Notes under the pieces: generated by a model | The model's input: the letters and a program-made list of their open reading frames with translations, nothing else | Databases searched by the model: none | What the model was told of the DNA's origin: nothing | From: Bordetella flabilis | Lineage (GTDB): Bacteria > Pseudomonadota > Gammaproteobacteria > Burkholderiales > Burkholderiaceae_B | Length of the DNA stretch: 64,000 bases | Direction: 5' to 3' | Assembly: GCF_001676725.1 (NCBI RefSeq) | Contig: NZ_CP016172.1 | Coordinates: 1 to 64,000 of the forward strand | Program-made: the position numbers and the translations under genes | Part shown: positions 1-12,782 of the stretch, in pieces | Layout: each line of letters begins with the position of its first letter | Numbering within the stretch: position 1 is the first letter of the stretch

Positions 1-1476
1 ATGAAAGAATTCTGGCAGACCTGCGTCAGTCGTCTTGAGCAGGAACTCCCCCCCCAACAAATCAGCGCGTGGATCCGTCCGCTCGTACCCCTTGCGTTCG
101 ATGAGGCGCAGGCGGTCCTGCGCATTTCCGCGCCCAATCGGTTCAAGCTCGACTGGGTGCGCAAGAACTTTGCCCACCAAATCGAAACGCTGGCGGCGGA
201 GTGGTATCAACGCCCGGTACAGGTGCAGTTCGAGCTTCCCGCCGGGACCGCCACGCCCCGCATGCCGGTGGCACGCCCCGCGCAGGTGAACGGTTCCACC
301 GCGCCGGGCGGGACCATGCCGGAGGCTGCTCCGGCCCCCAACGGCGCCGGGCCGGCGGCAACCGCGCCGGTACCGGCCGCGGCAGCGCACCCGGTACCCG
401 CCGCCACGGTGGCCGCCGCCGTCAACGCCGATGCGGCCAACCTGGTCTACGAGCGTTCGCGGCTGAACACGGACCTGACCTTCGAAAATTTCGTCACCGG
501 CAAGGCCAACCAGCTGGCGCGCGCGGCGGCTTTGCAGGTCGCGGAGAACCCGGGCACTTCGTACAACCCGCTGTTCCTGTATGGCGGGGTCGGGCTGGGC
601 AAGACGCACCTGATACACGCCATCGGCAACGCCATGGTTGCGGCCGGTACGGGGGTGCGTGTGCGCTATGTGCATGCCGACCAGTATGTGTCCGACGTCG
701 TGAAGGCCTATCAGCGCAAGGCGTTCGATGACTTCAAACGCTATTACCATTCGCTCGACCTGCTGCTGATCGACGATATCCAGTTCTTTTCGGGCAAGAA
801 CCGCACGCAGGAAGAATTCTTCTACGCGTTCGAGGCCATGGTGGCCCAGCGCAAGCAGATCATCATCACCAGCGATACCTATCCCAAGGAATTGGCTGGT
901 ATCGACAGCCGGCTGATCTCGCGCTTCGACTCGGGATTGACGGTGGCGATCGAGCCGCCCGAGCTCGAAATGCGCGTGGCCATCCTGCTGCGCAAGGCTG
1001 AATCCGAAGGCGTGCCCATGCCGGAGGAAGTGGCCTTCTTCATCGCCAAGCACCTGCGCAGCAATGTGCGGGAACTGGAAGGCGCGCTGCGCAAGGTGCT
1101 GGCCTATGCCCGCTTCCATGGCCGTGACGTGGTCACGGTGGACGTGTGCAAGGACGCGCTGAAGGACCTGCTGTCCGTCTCGAACGGGCAGATCACGGTC
1201 GAGAACATCCAGAAGACGGTCGCCGACTTCTACAAGATCAAGGTCGCCGACATGTATTCGAAACGGCGTCCCGCGAATATTGCGCTGCCCCGCCAAGTGG
1301 CCATGTACCTGGCCAAGGAGCTGACCCAGAAAAGCCTGCCGGAAATCGGAGACCTGTTCGGTGGCCGCGACCACACCACCGTCCTGCACGCCGTGCGCAA
1401 GATCTCCGACGCCCGCGGCAAGCTTGCCGAGCTCAACCATACCCTGCACGTGTTGGAACAAACTCTAAAAGGATGA
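1..1476 (+). CDS. dnaA: Chromosomal replication initiator protein DnaA
   Basis: This 491-residue protein binds DnaA boxes at oriC as an ATP complex and melts the origin. The N-terminal domain I (about 1-90) is followed by a Pro/Ala-rich linker (about 90-145). The AAA+ core carries Walker A GGVGLGKT at residues 195-202 and a Walker B LLLIDDIQ. The C-terminal DNA-binding domain ends with the DnaA signature [11 protein letters not shown]. The length is normal for the family. The start codon is the first base of the window, so the promoter and any oriC lie outside it. The stop overlaps an in-frame ATG of dnaN, and the two genes form the usual replication operon. The unusually Ala/Pro-rich linker is typical of GC-rich betaproteobacteria. 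Confidence 0.99.
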   Translation: MKEFWQTCVSRLEQELPPQQISAWIRPLVPLAFDEAQAVLRISAPNRFKLDWVRKNFAHQIETLAAEWYQRPVQVQFELPAGTATPRMPVARPAQVNGSTAPGGTMPEAAPAPNGAGPAATAPVPAAAAHPVPAATVAAAVNADAANLVYERSRLNTDLTFENFVTGKANQLARAAALQVAENPGTSYNPLFLYGGVGLGKTHLIHAIGNAMVAAGTGVRVRYVHADQYVSDVVKAYQRKAFDDFKRYYHSLDLLLIDDIQFFSGKNRTQEEFFYAFEAMVAQRKQIIITSDTYPKELAGIDSRLISRFDSGLTVAIEPPELEMRVAILLRKAESEGVPMPEEVAFFIAKHLRSNVRELEGALRKVLAYARFHGRDVVTVDVCKDALKDLLSVSNGQITVENIQKTVADFYKIKVADMYSKRRPANIALPRQVAMYLAKELTQKSLPEIGDLFGGRDHTTVLHAVRKISDARGKLAELNHTLHVLEQTLKG

Positions 1477-1478
1477 AC

Positions 1479-5140
<3,662 letters not shown>

Positions 5141-5144
5141 TCCC

Positions 5145-5176
5145 TATCGCGGGCCGGTCGGCCCGGGGTAGCGATA
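5145..5176. terminator. Hairpin downstream of gyrB
   Basis: TATCGC (5145-5150) pairs with GCGATA (5171-5176), and inside it GGGCCG pairs with CGGCCC. It lies between the convergent ends of gyrB and the methyltransferase gene. There is no clear T-run, so this is a possible terminator or 3' stabiliser rather than a confirmed intrinsic terminator. Confidence 0.35.
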
Positions 5177-5236
5177 CGCCGGGCCTTCGCGTTTTGGCAT
5201 CGCCAGCGCGTGCGCGCCGGCGGCGATGCCGGCGCC

Positions 5237-6280
5237 TCATGGGCTTACCGGCGTGGCGGCCGCGACACTGACCGCTTCGATGACGATCATCGGCGTGCCG
5301 GTGCTCTTGACCGATTGCAGCCGCCAGCCCGCCGCACCGAGCAAGGCTTCGTATTCCTTCACGGTCCGTTCGCGCCCACCGGCGACCATGACCATCATGT
5401 TCATGTCCATCATGGCGCCGAAGCCCGGCTCTCCCGGTTCTCCCAATGCCAGTTCGATCACGGCCACGCGGCCGCCAGGACGAGCGGCGCGGCGGCAGTT
5501 TTCCAGGATGCGGATGCAGTCGTCGTCGCCCCAGTCGTGCAGGATGTACTTCAACAGGTAGAGGTCCGCGGGCGGCACCGATTCCAGGAAATCGCCGGCG
5601 AGCACGCCCAAGCGGTCGCCCAGCCCCAGGGCGTGGGCCTGCGCGGCCGCGGCCGGTACGACATGAGGCAGGTCCAGCACGATGCCGCGCAAGGCCGGAT
5701 TCGCCGCGAGCAGCGCGTGCATCAGGGCGCCGTTTGCGCCACCGATATCGGCCGCGCATCCCACCCCCTCGGTGTCCAGGACGCGCGCGGTGCCTTGCGC
5801 CACGGCCGCGGTCATTCCGGTCATGCCCTGGGCGAACCACTGGCCTTCCTCGGGAACCTTGCGGTAGTAGTCCCAGATGTCGTCGTTCAGCGTGGCGGCC
5901 GTCTGCTGCTTGCCCGCGCGCACGGCCTCGGGAAGACGTCCCCACGGTGCCCAGTGCCCCGGCGCGGACAAGGCTAGCGCCAGGCCGCGCATGCTGGCCG
6001 GATTGTCCTTGGCCAGCATATTCAGCAGGGGCGTCGCGGCGAAGCCCGATGCTGGCGAATAGGTGGCCAGGCCCAGCGCGGCGCAGGCGCGCAGGAGCCG
6101 GAATGCGGCGCCGGGATCCAGTTTCTCGCGGCGCGCGAAATCGTCGGCACTGATCGCGCCTTGTCCCAGGTGCTCGGGCAAGCAGTACAGGGCCGCCGCG
6201 CGTACGACCTGGGTCGTCCAGTAGGCGGTAATCATGCCCATCATGGTGGTGGCCGCGTCGCGGCCCTTGCTTTCTTCCAT
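5237..6280 (-). CDS. SAM-dependent O-methyltransferase (plant-type/hydroxyneurosporene family)
   Basis: This 347-residue class I methyltransferase is predicted to move a methyl group from S-adenosylmethionine to a hydroxyl of a small molecule. A winged-helix dimerisation domain occupies about residues 10-110. The Rossmann domain carries DIGGANG at 178-184 (SAM motif I), VLDLPHV, and LKYILHDWGD at 243-252, where His248 is the usual catalytic base of this family. ATG 6280 is chosen over upstream in-frame codons because AAGGAG lies about 10 bases before it. It diverges from a glycosyltransferase gene, so both may tailor the same compound. The substrate is unknown, and no polyketide or peptide synthase is nearby. 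Confidence 0.85.
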   Translation of the reverse strand: MEESKGRDAATTMMGMITAYWTTQVVRAAALYCLPEHLGQGAISADDFARREKLDPGAAFRLLRACAALGLATYSPASGFAATPLLNMLAKDNPASMRGLALALSAPGHWAPWGRLPEAVRAGKQQTAATLNDDIWDYYRKVPEEGQWFAQGMTGMTAAVAQGTARVLDTEGVGCAADIGGANGALMHALLAANPALRGIVLDLPHVVPAAAAQAHALGLGDRLGVLAGDFLESVPPADLYLLKYILHDWGDDDCIRILENCRRAARPGGRVAVIELALGEPGEPGFGAMMDMNMMVMVAGGRERTVKEYEALLGAAGWRLQSVKSTGTPMIVIEAVSVAAATPVSP

Positions 6281-6352
6281 CGCGCCTGCTCCTTGGGTTA
6301 CAGAAACGCGCGGTCGCTGGCCACGCCTTTCCATAACGACGTATCGCCGCCT

Positions 6353-6391
6353 TTTATTCCCGCCGATTCAAGCCGTCCTGTCCGGAATAAA
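6353..6391. promoter_or_regulatory. Inverted repeat in the methyltransferase/glycosyltransferase intergenic region
   Basis: TTTATTCC at 6353-6360 and GGAATAAA at 6384-6391 are perfect inverted arms separated by 23 bases. They lie in the 185-bp divergent promoter region. This could be a shared operator or a leader hairpin; no regulator gene is adjacent. Confidence 0.3.
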
Positions 6392-6465
6392 GCCGCCGGA
6401 ACGCCCGTTCTATGCGCTGAACGACTTTCCTTTGCCGCCGTACAACCCCACAGGACCGGACGACC

Positions 6466-7767
6466 ATGAAGATTCTGCTCGCGGCTACACCCATTCCCGG
6501 CCATGTCGATCTCATGCTGGCGATGGCCCGCATGCTGGCATCGTCGGTGCATGAGGTGCACTTCGCGACGGCAACGGCGTACCAGGCGCGGGTCGAAGCC
6601 ACCGGTGCGCGCTTCCTGCCGTTCCAGGGTCGCGCCGATGTGGACCTGCCCGACGTCGACGGGATATCCGGCTCGCGCCTCCGATCCGTCGGAATGGCGA
6701 TGCAGCGGGATTGTCCCGAGCGTGTCCTTTTCGATGCGATACCGGACCAGTACGCGACCCTGCGAGCGACCCTGGTGCGCTACGAGGCGGACATCGTCAT
6801 CGCCGACAGCCACTGTTTCGGCACCCTGCCCTTGCTGCTCGATCACAGCCGTGCGCGTCCGCGTGTGATGCATTGCGGGGTTTCCTGCCTGAAGTACCGG
6901 GTTGCCGACAGCGCCTCCGTATACGCTGGCGATGCCGCGCCCGCCATGCCGGACGCCCGCCGTCATCAGCACGCATGCGAGGCTGATGGCGATACGCCAG
7001 GGATGGCGTCGATGCAGCAATACCTGAACGCGCGCCTGGCCGAGGCCGGCGTCGGACCGCTGCGCATGGATGCCCTGACCGCCGCCATCGCGCTGCCGGA
7101 CGCCTATGCCCAGCCCAGCATTGCGGAGTTCGAGAATTGCGGACGCGCGCTGCCGCCCTCCGTACATTTCCTGGGCGCGCCGAATCCCGCATCGGGCGGA
7201 GCCTTGCCCGATTGGGCCTATGAGCTGGACGGGTCGCGCCATGTGGTGCTCGTGACCCAGGGTACGGTGGGCAACGGCGATCCGGGGCGGTTGATCGCGC
7301 CGACGCTGGACGCGATGGCGAACGAAGCGGATGTGCTGGTGCTTGCCTGCACCGGGGACCGGCCGGTGCAGGCAATGCGGGGCGCGATTCCGCCCAACGC
7401 GCGCCTCACGCCTTTCGTGCCGTTCGGCTGGTTGATGCCCCGGGTGGACGTCGTTGTCACCCACGGGGGCTATGGAACCGTAAACCTGGCCTTGAAGCAT
7501 GGCGTCCCATTGGTCGTGGCGCCATCGACGGAAGGGGAGTCGGATGTGGCCGCCCGCGTGGCGTGGAGCGGCACGGGGATCGACCTGCGTTCCGGCGGGC
7601 GTTCGGCCGTGGGTCTCAGGGCCGCCATACGCGCCGTGCTGGACGAGCAAAGGTACCGCGCAGCGGCCTGCGGAATGGCGATGGCGTTCGCGCGCATCGA
7701 TACCCGGCTATCGCTCTTGCGGTTGATACGCGAAACCGTCCTTCGCCGGCCGCCGGACGCTGCTTAA
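6466..7767 (+). CDS. MGT-type glycosyltransferase (GT-B fold, family 1-like)
   Basis: This 433-residue protein resembles bacterial macrolide/zeaxanthin-type glycosyltransferases, which move a sugar from an NDP-sugar to a lipophilic acceptor. The N-terminal acceptor domain opens with KILLAATPIPGHVDLM, where the PGH loop at 11-13 is typical. The C-terminal donor domain shows VTQGTVG near 263-269 and VTHGGYGTVNLALKHGVPLV near 331-350, where His333-Gly-Gly contacts the nucleotide-sugar diphosphate. It is a soluble cytoplasmic enzyme with no signal peptide. It diverges from an O-methyltransferase, suggesting a two-gene tailoring unit. Donor and acceptor cannot be read from the sequence. Confidence 0.85.
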   Translation: MKILLAATPIPGHVDLMLAMARMLASSVHEVHFATATAYQARVEATGARFLPFQGRADVDLPDVDGISGSRLRSVGMAMQRDCPERVLFDAIPDQYATLRATLVRYEADIVIADSHCFGTLPLLLDHSRARPRVMHCGVSCLKYRVADSASVYAGDAAPAMPDARRHQHACEADGDTPGMASMQQYLNARLAEAGVGPLRMDALTAAIALPDAYAQPSIAEFENCGRALPPSVHFLGAPNPASGGALPDWAYELDGSRHVVLVTQGTVGNGDPGRLIAPTLDAMANEADVLVLACTGDRPVQAMRGAIPPNARLTPFVPFGWLMPRVDVVVTHGGYGTVNLALKHGVPLVVAPSTEGESDVAARVAWSGTGIDLRSGGRSAVGLRAAIRAVLDEQRYRAAACGMAMAFARIDTRLSLLRLIRETVLRRPPDAA

Positions 7768-7859
7768 CCACGGCGTAAGGGCGTCTTAACGAAAGGAAAC
7801 TTCGCTAGAGGCCGCCGGCGGGGCATAGTTGAGGTATTCCAACGATAGGGAGACGCTTC

Positions 7860-8699
7860 ATGCCGGACGCCGCCACCCCGCTCGAGGCCTGGCTGGACAA
7901 GACCGAGACGGTCGAGGATCAGATCACCGCCTTCCCCCTGGCCGCCTTGGCGGCGACCTTGCAGCGTGCCGATCCGGCGGGGGTCGTCCCGCCCTTGTGG
8001 CATTGGATGTACTTCCTGCCCATCACCCCCATGGATGAAGTCGGGCCGGACGGCCATGCGCGGCGGGGCGGTTTCCTGCCCCCGGTGCCCCTGCCGCGCC
8101 GGATGTGGGCGGGAGGCCGGTTGACTTTTCACGCGCCCTTGCGGGCGGGAGAGCAGGCCACTCGCACGTCGACAATCACGCATATCGAGGACAAGACCGG
8201 CCGCAGCGGGCGCCTGGTCTTCGTGACGGTGCAGCACCGCTATGCGGTGGACGGGCAGACGCGGGTGGAGGAAGAGCACGATATCGTTTACCGCGAGGCG
8301 CCCGGCCCGCAGGCGGCGCCGCCACGCCCCCAGCCGGCGCCCCAGGACGAAGCATGGTCGCGTGTCGTCGAGCCGGACCCGGTGCTGCTGTTCCGCTATT
8401 CCGCCCTGACCTTCAACAGCCACCGCATCCATTACGACCATCCCTATGTGACGCAGGAGGAAGGCTATCCCGGCCTGGTGGTGCATGGGCCGCTGATCGC
8501 CACCCTGCTGGTCGACCTTCTGCACCGCGAGCGTCCCGACGCGCGTTTGCGCGCGTTCGCGTTTCGCGCCATACGGCCCACGTTCGCGGGCTCGTCCTTT
8601 ACGGTGTGCGGCAAGCCGGGCGATGGCGGCGAGGTGTCCCTCTGGGGCAAGGACCACGAGGGTTTCCTGACGATGCAGGCGACCGCCACGCTCGCGTGA
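7860..8699 (+). CDS. FAS1-like / mesaconyl-C4-CoA-type hydratase (MaoC hot-dog fold)
   Basis: This 279-residue double hot-dog protein resembles mesaconyl-C4-CoA hydratases and the 3-hydroxyacyl-thioester dehydratases of the HTD2/FAS1 group. The N-terminal half carries RRMWAGGRLTFH. The C-terminal half carries the hydratase segment LFRYSALTFNSHRIHYDHPYVTQEEGYPGLVVHGPL, cited here by position (about residues 178-213), with the catalytic-type His and the VHGPL end. It is the first gene of an operon with acyl-CoA dehydrogenase, class III CoA-transferase and MmgE/PrpD genes. Hydration or dehydration of a branched or dicarboxylic acyl-CoA is therefore likely. The ATG follows AGGGAGA. The exact substrate is an inference. 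Confidence 0.8.
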   Translation: MPDAATPLEAWLDKTETVEDQITAFPLAALAATLQRADPAGVVPPLWHWMYFLPITPMDEVGPDGHARRGGFLPPVPLPRRMWAGGRLTFHAPLRAGEQATRTSTITHIEDKTGRSGRLVFVTVQHRYAVDGQTRVEEEHDIVYREAPGPQAAPPRPQPAPQDEAWSRVVEPDPVLLFRYSALTFNSHRIHYDHPYVTQEEGYPGLVVHGPLIATLLVDLLHRERPDARLRAFAFRAIRPTFAGSSFTVCGKPGDGGEVSLWGKDHEGFLTMQATATLA

Positions 8700-8846
8700 A
8701 CCCATGACCGGCAGCGATGCGGCGGCCGACGCGTCGACACGCAGGGGCTTCACAATCAAGGCTTGGCGACGAAGGACTCACCGACTACGCCGCGCACGCG
8801 CGTAGCCACGGTGCCACGGCAGGACCATACGAAAGGTATTTACGCC

Positions 8847-10004
8847 ATGAACGCGCAGGACGCATTCCAGGACATCCGCGAAGCGGTACGTGACCTATGC
8901 GGGCAATTTCCGCCCGAGTACTTCCGCCAGATCGACGAGGCGCGCGGCTACCCCGAAGCCTTCGTCGACGCCTTGACCAAGGCGGGATGGCTGGCCGCGC
9001 TGATCCCGCAGGAGTACGGCGGATCGGGCCTGGGATTGACCGAAGCATCGGTCATCATGGAGGAAATCAACCGTGCCGGCGGCAATGCCGGTGTGTGCCA
9101 TGGCCAGATGTACAACATGGGCACGCTGCTGCGTCACGGCTCGGCGGAGCAGAAGCGCGCCTACCTGCCGCGCATCGCCACTGGCGAACTGCGGCTGCAA
9201 TCGATGGGCGTCACCGAACCGACTACCGGTACCGACACAACCCGCATCAAAACCACGGCGGAGCGGCGGGGCGACCGCTACGTGGTCAACGGACAGAAGG
9301 TGTGGATTTCCCGGATACAGCATTCGGACCTGATGATCCTGCTGGCGCGCACCACCCCCTTGCCCGAGGTCAGGCGCAAGTCCGAGGGCATGTCCATCTT
9401 CCTGGTGGATCTGCGCGAGGCCATCGGCAAGGGGCTGACCGTGCGCCCGATCCGCAATATGGTCAACCACGAGACCAACGAACTGTTCTTCGAAAACCTG
9501 GAGATCCCGGTGGAGAACCGCATCGGGGAGGAAGGACAGGGCTTCAGGTACATCCTGGATGGCCTGAACGCCGAACGCACGCTCATCGCCGCGGAGTGCA
9601 TCGGCGACGGCCATTGGTTCGTCGACAAGGTCAGCGACTATGCCAAGGAGCGCGTGGTGTTCGGCCGGCCCATCGGGCAGAATCAGGGCGTGCAGTTCCC
9701 CATCGCACGCGCCTATGTCAATGTGGAGGCCGCCAGCCTCATGCGGTTCGACGCGGCGCGGCGTTTCGATGCGAACGAGCCGTGCGGGGCACAGGCGAAT
9801 ATGGCCAAGCTGCTGGCGGCCGATGCGTCCTGGGAGGCCGCCAACGCCTGCCTGCAGTTCCATGGCGGGTTCGGCTTCGCCAGCGAGTACGACGTGGAAC
9901 GCAAGTTCCGCGAGACGCGGTTGTACCAGGTCGCGCCCATATCGACCAACCTGATCCTGGCCTATGTCGCCGAGCACGTGCTGGGCCTGCCGCGCTCGTT
10001 CTGA
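8847..10004 (+). CDS. Acyl-CoA dehydrogenase
   Basis: This 385-residue flavoprotein is predicted to oxidise an acyl-CoA to the 2-enoyl-CoA, passing electrons to ETF. The FAD/substrate segment LQSMGVTEPTTGTDTTRIKT and the VNGQKVWISR motif are typical, as are NAERTLIAAECIG and the C-terminal FHGGFGFASEYDVERKFRE. I place the start at ATG 8847 (MNAQDAFQ) behind GAAAGG, because the 28 residues upstream look non-coding. It follows the hydratase gene by 147 bases and precedes the CoA-transferase by 9, as in operons for organic-acid CoA-ester degradation. Chain-length preference is unknown. Confidence 0.92.
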   Translation: MNAQDAFQDIREAVRDLCGQFPPEYFRQIDEARGYPEAFVDALTKAGWLAALIPQEYGGSGLGLTEASVIMEEINRAGGNAGVCHGQMYNMGTLLRHGSAEQKRAYLPRIATGELRLQSMGVTEPTTGTDTTRIKTTAERRGDRYVVNGQKVWISRIQHSDLMILLARTTPLPEVRRKSEGMSIFLVDLREAIGKGLTVRPIRNMVNHETNELFFENLEIPVENRIGEEGQGFRYILDGLNAERTLIAAECIGDGHWFVDKVSDYAKERVVFGRPIGQNQGVQFPIARAYVNVEAASLMRFDAARRFDANEPCGAQANMAKLLAADASWEAANACLQFHGGFGFASEYDVERKFRETRLYQVAPISTNLILAYVAEHVLGLPRSF

Positions 10005-10013
10005 GGAACAGTC

Positions 10014-11192
10014 ATGAGATCGTTGGAAGGCATCAAGGTCATCGCGCTGGAACATGCCATCGCCGCACCATTCTGCACGCGCCAACTGGCGGACCAGGGC
10101 GCGCGCGTCATCAAGATCGAACGGCCCGGCACGGGCGACTTCGCCCGCCGCTACGACGAGCGCGTGCACGGCCTGGCCTCGCACTTCGTATGGACCAATC
10201 GCTCCAAGGAAAGCCTGACGCTGGACCTGAAGCAGCCGCAGGCGCAGCGCATCCTGCACACCCTGGTCGCCGACGCCGATGTGCTGGTGCAGAATCTCGC
10301 ACCCGGCGCCGCCGACCGGCTGGGCATGGGCTACACCGCCCTGACGGCGCGGAACCCGCGGCTGATCGTTTGCGATATCTCCGGCTATGGCGCGGACGGG
10401 CCTTACCGGGACCGGAAGGCCTACGATCTGCTGATACAAAGCGAATCCGGTTTCCTGTCGGTGACGGGCTCGCCGGACGAACCCGCCAAGGCCGGCTGCT
10501 CGATCGCCGATATCGCGGCGGGCATGTACGCCTATACCAGCATACTCAACGCCCTGCTGACGCGGGCGCGCACCGGGCGCGGCTGCCGCATCGATGTGTC
10601 GATGCTGGAAAGCATGGTCGAGTGGATGGGCTATCCGCTTTACTACGCGATGGACGGGCAGCCGGCGCCGCCGCGCGCCGGGGCCGCGCATGCGACCATT
10701 TATCCCTACGGGCCGTTCCCCGCAGGCGATGGCAAGGTTGTCATGCTGGGCTTGCAGAACGAACGCGAGTGGAAACTGTTTTGCGATGGCGTATTGCGCC
10801 AGCCGCAGCTGGCGTACGACGAGCGCTTCGCGAGCAACTCGGCACGGTCACGGGCGCGCGACGCCTTGCGTGAAGTCATCGTTGCCTGTTTCGCCGGGCT
10901 GACCGCGCAACAGGTCATCCAACGCCTGGATGCCGTGGGCATTGCCAACGCCCGCATGAACACGCTGCACGAAGTCTGGGAGCATCCGCAGCTTCGCGCG
11001 CGCGAGCGCTGGCGCCAGGTCGATGCGCCCGGCGGCCCCATCGCGGCCCTGTTGCCACCAGGAACGACGGACGACACCGATGTCCGGATGGACGCCGTGC
11101 CGTCCCTGGGACAGCACACCGAAGCGATACTCGCCGAGCTGGGCTACGACGCCAGCGCAATCGCCGCGCTGCGCGCGTCCGGCGCGGTTTGA
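10014..11192 (+). CDS. Class III (CaiB/BaiF) acyl-CoA transferase
   Basis: This 392-residue enzyme is predicted to transfer CoA from one carboxylic acid to another, activating the operon's substrate. The N-terminal LEGIKVIALEHAIAAPFCTRQLADQGA and the RSKESLTLDLKQ segment are hallmarks of the family. Asp166 in the IADIAAG motif is the expected catalytic aspartate that forms the aspartyl-CoA anhydride. AGGAACAG precedes the ATG. It sits between the acyl-CoA dehydrogenase and MmgE/PrpD genes, which fits a role in feeding a carboxylate into a CoA-thioester pathway. Confidence 0.92.
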   Translation: MRSLEGIKVIALEHAIAAPFCTRQLADQGARVIKIERPGTGDFARRYDERVHGLASHFVWTNRSKESLTLDLKQPQAQRILHTLVADADVLVQNLAPGAADRLGMGYTALTARNPRLIVCDISGYGADGPYRDRKAYDLLIQSESGFLSVTGSPDEPAKAGCSIADIAAGMYAYTSILNALLTRARTGRGCRIDVSMLESMVEWMGYPLYYAMDGQPAPPRAGAAHATIYPYGPFPAGDGKVVMLGLQNEREWKLFCDGVLRQPQLAYDERFASNSARSRARDALREVIVACFAGLTAQQVIQRLDAVGIANARMNTLHEVWEHPQLRARERWRQVDAPGGPIAALLPPGTTDDTDVRMDAVPSLGQHTEAILAELGYDASAIAALRASGAV

Positions 11193-11260
11193 CCAGGAGC
11201 GGACGGGCAGGCGGCGGCCCGCCGCCTGCCTTCGCGCCGCGCCACCAAGGGAGCATCATC

Positions 11261-12634
11261 ATGAGCACTGCACATGCCAGCCGCGAACTCGCACAGTTCG
11301 CCGCGCAATTGCGATACGACGCGATACCGGCTCCCGTGGTGGAGCGGACCGTCAACCTGTATGTGGATTGGCTGGGTTCCGGGCTGGCCGGCAAGGGCGC
11401 GCGGCCGGTGGATAGCATCGCCCGCTTCGCCCGGCAGGCGGGCGGGGTGGGCGGGGCCGCCGAAGTCCTGATCGACCGCGCCGGCGCGTCGGCCTACTTC
11501 GCCGCGATGGTGAACGCCGCCGCTTCGCATTTCGTCGAGCAGGACGATGTACACAATGGCTCGGTGCTGCATCCCGCCACGGTGGTGTTCCCCGTGGTGC
11601 TTGCGCTGGCCCAGGCGCATGGCGCATCGGGCCGAGACGTCATCACGGCGGCCGTTGCGGGCTATGAGGTGGGCATCCGCGCCGGGGAGTTCATGGGGCG
11701 CAGCCACTACAAGGTCTTCCACACCACCGGCACGGTTGGCACGCTGGCGGCCGCCGCGGCGGCGGGCCGCTTGTTGCGACTGGATCCCGAGCGCATGCTC
11801 CATGCCTTCGGTTCGGCCGGCACGCAGGCCAGCGGCTTGTGGGAATTCCTGCGCGACGCGGCCGATTCGAAGCAACTGCACACCGCGATGGCGGCCGCGA
11901 ACGGATTGATGGCTGCCCAGCTGGCGGCGGACGGCTTCCGCGGCGCCACGCATATCCTGGAAGGCCCGCAGGGCATGGCGGCCGGCATGTCGACCGATGC
12001 GGATCCGGCGCGCCTGCTGGACCGCCTGGGGACCCGCTGGGCTACCCTGGAAACGTCCTTCAAGTATCACGCGGCCTGCCGGCACACGCATCCGGCCGCC
12101 GACGCCCTGCTGGCGGTGATCGGCGAGCATGGACTGGAGCTGGCGGATATCGCGCAGGTCGTCGCGCACGTGCACCAGGGCGCCATCGACGTGCTGGGCA
12201 ATGTGGTGGTGCCGCAGACGGTGCATCAGGCGAAGTTCAACATGGGCACGGTGCTGGGTATCGTCGCGCAGCGCGGCTACGCCGGCGTCAACGAATTCGA
12301 GGACGGCTACTCCCGGCCGGAGATCGCCGCGTTCCGCGACAAGGTGCGCATGGTCCTGGACGAGGAAATCGACGCGGCCTACCCGGCACGCTGGATCGGC
12401 AAGGTCAGCGTAACGACCACCGGCGGCCGCGTGCTGCACGGGCGCGTGGACGAACCCAAGGGCGATCCCGGCAACACGCTGTCGCGTGACGAGATATCCG
12501 CCAAGTTCCTACGCCTGGCAGCATTCTCCGGCGCCGCCGGTCCGGAAGAGGCGCGCGCGATGCTGGCGCACGCCTGGGAATTGCCAGACCAGCCCGTGGT
12601 CGGCAGCGTGTTCGCCGCCCGGATCGCCGCGTGA
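11261..12634 (+). CDS. MmgE/PrpD family protein
   Basis: This 457-residue protein belongs to the MmgE/PrpD fold, whose members include 2-methylcitrate dehydratase and cis-aconitate decarboxylase. Visible features are the helical N-terminal part with VEQDDVHNGSVLHPATVVFP near residues 88-108, the ASGLWEFLRDAADSKQLHTAMAA region and the FKYHAACRHTHPAADAL region. The start at ATG 11261 follows AAGGGAG. No prpB or prpC is present, so 2-methylcitrate metabolism is not indicated. As the last gene of the CoA operon it may dehydrate or isomerise a tricarboxylate or dicarboxylate intermediate. Confidence 0.85.
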   Translation: MSTAHASRELAQFAAQLRYDAIPAPVVERTVNLYVDWLGSGLAGKGARPVDSIARFARQAGGVGGAAEVLIDRAGASAYFAAMVNAAASHFVEQDDVHNGSVLHPATVVFPVVLALAQAHGASGRDVITAAVAGYEVGIRAGEFMGRSHYKVFHTTGTVGTLAAAAAAGRLLRLDPERMLHAFGSAGTQASGLWEFLRDAADSKQLHTAMAAANGLMAAQLAADGFRGATHILEGPQGMAAGMSTDADPARLLDRLGTRWATLETSFKYHAACRHTHPAADALLAVIGEHGLELADIAQVVAHVHQGAIDVLGNVVVPQTVHQAKFNMGTVLGIVAQRGYAGVNEFEDGYSRPEIAAFRDKVRMVLDEEIDAAYPARWIGKVSVTTTGGRVLHGRVDEPKGDPGNTLSRDEISAKFLRLAAFSGAAGPEEARAMLAHAWELPDQPVVGSVFAARIAA

Positions 12635-12782
12635 CCCGAGGCGCCGCCGCCTTCCCGGTGACCCTGAACGGCGCGGGCGCCCGCGCTTGAAGTACGGCGC
12701 CGGCCCCTGTGGCGCCGACGCCGGGCGCCGGGGTGCCGGTGTACCATGTCCCCACCCTGCAATCTGGCCCGGCCGTGCGGAC

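Noticed and set aside
1..1476. oriC within the window
   Set aside because: The window starts at the dnaA start codon. I saw no cluster of DnaA boxes inside dnaA-dnaN-gyrB; the origin is more likely upstream, outside the window.
5141..5236. A small gene between gyrB and the methyltransferase gene
   Set aside because: Only 96 bases long, filled by a GC hairpin, with no ribosome-binding site and start combination.
8895..10691. A 598-codon minus-strand frame across acyl-CoA dehydrogenase and CoA-transferase
   Set aside because: Both plus-strand genes have intact motifs and proper ribosome-binding sites; the reverse frame is His/Gln/Arg-rich noise.
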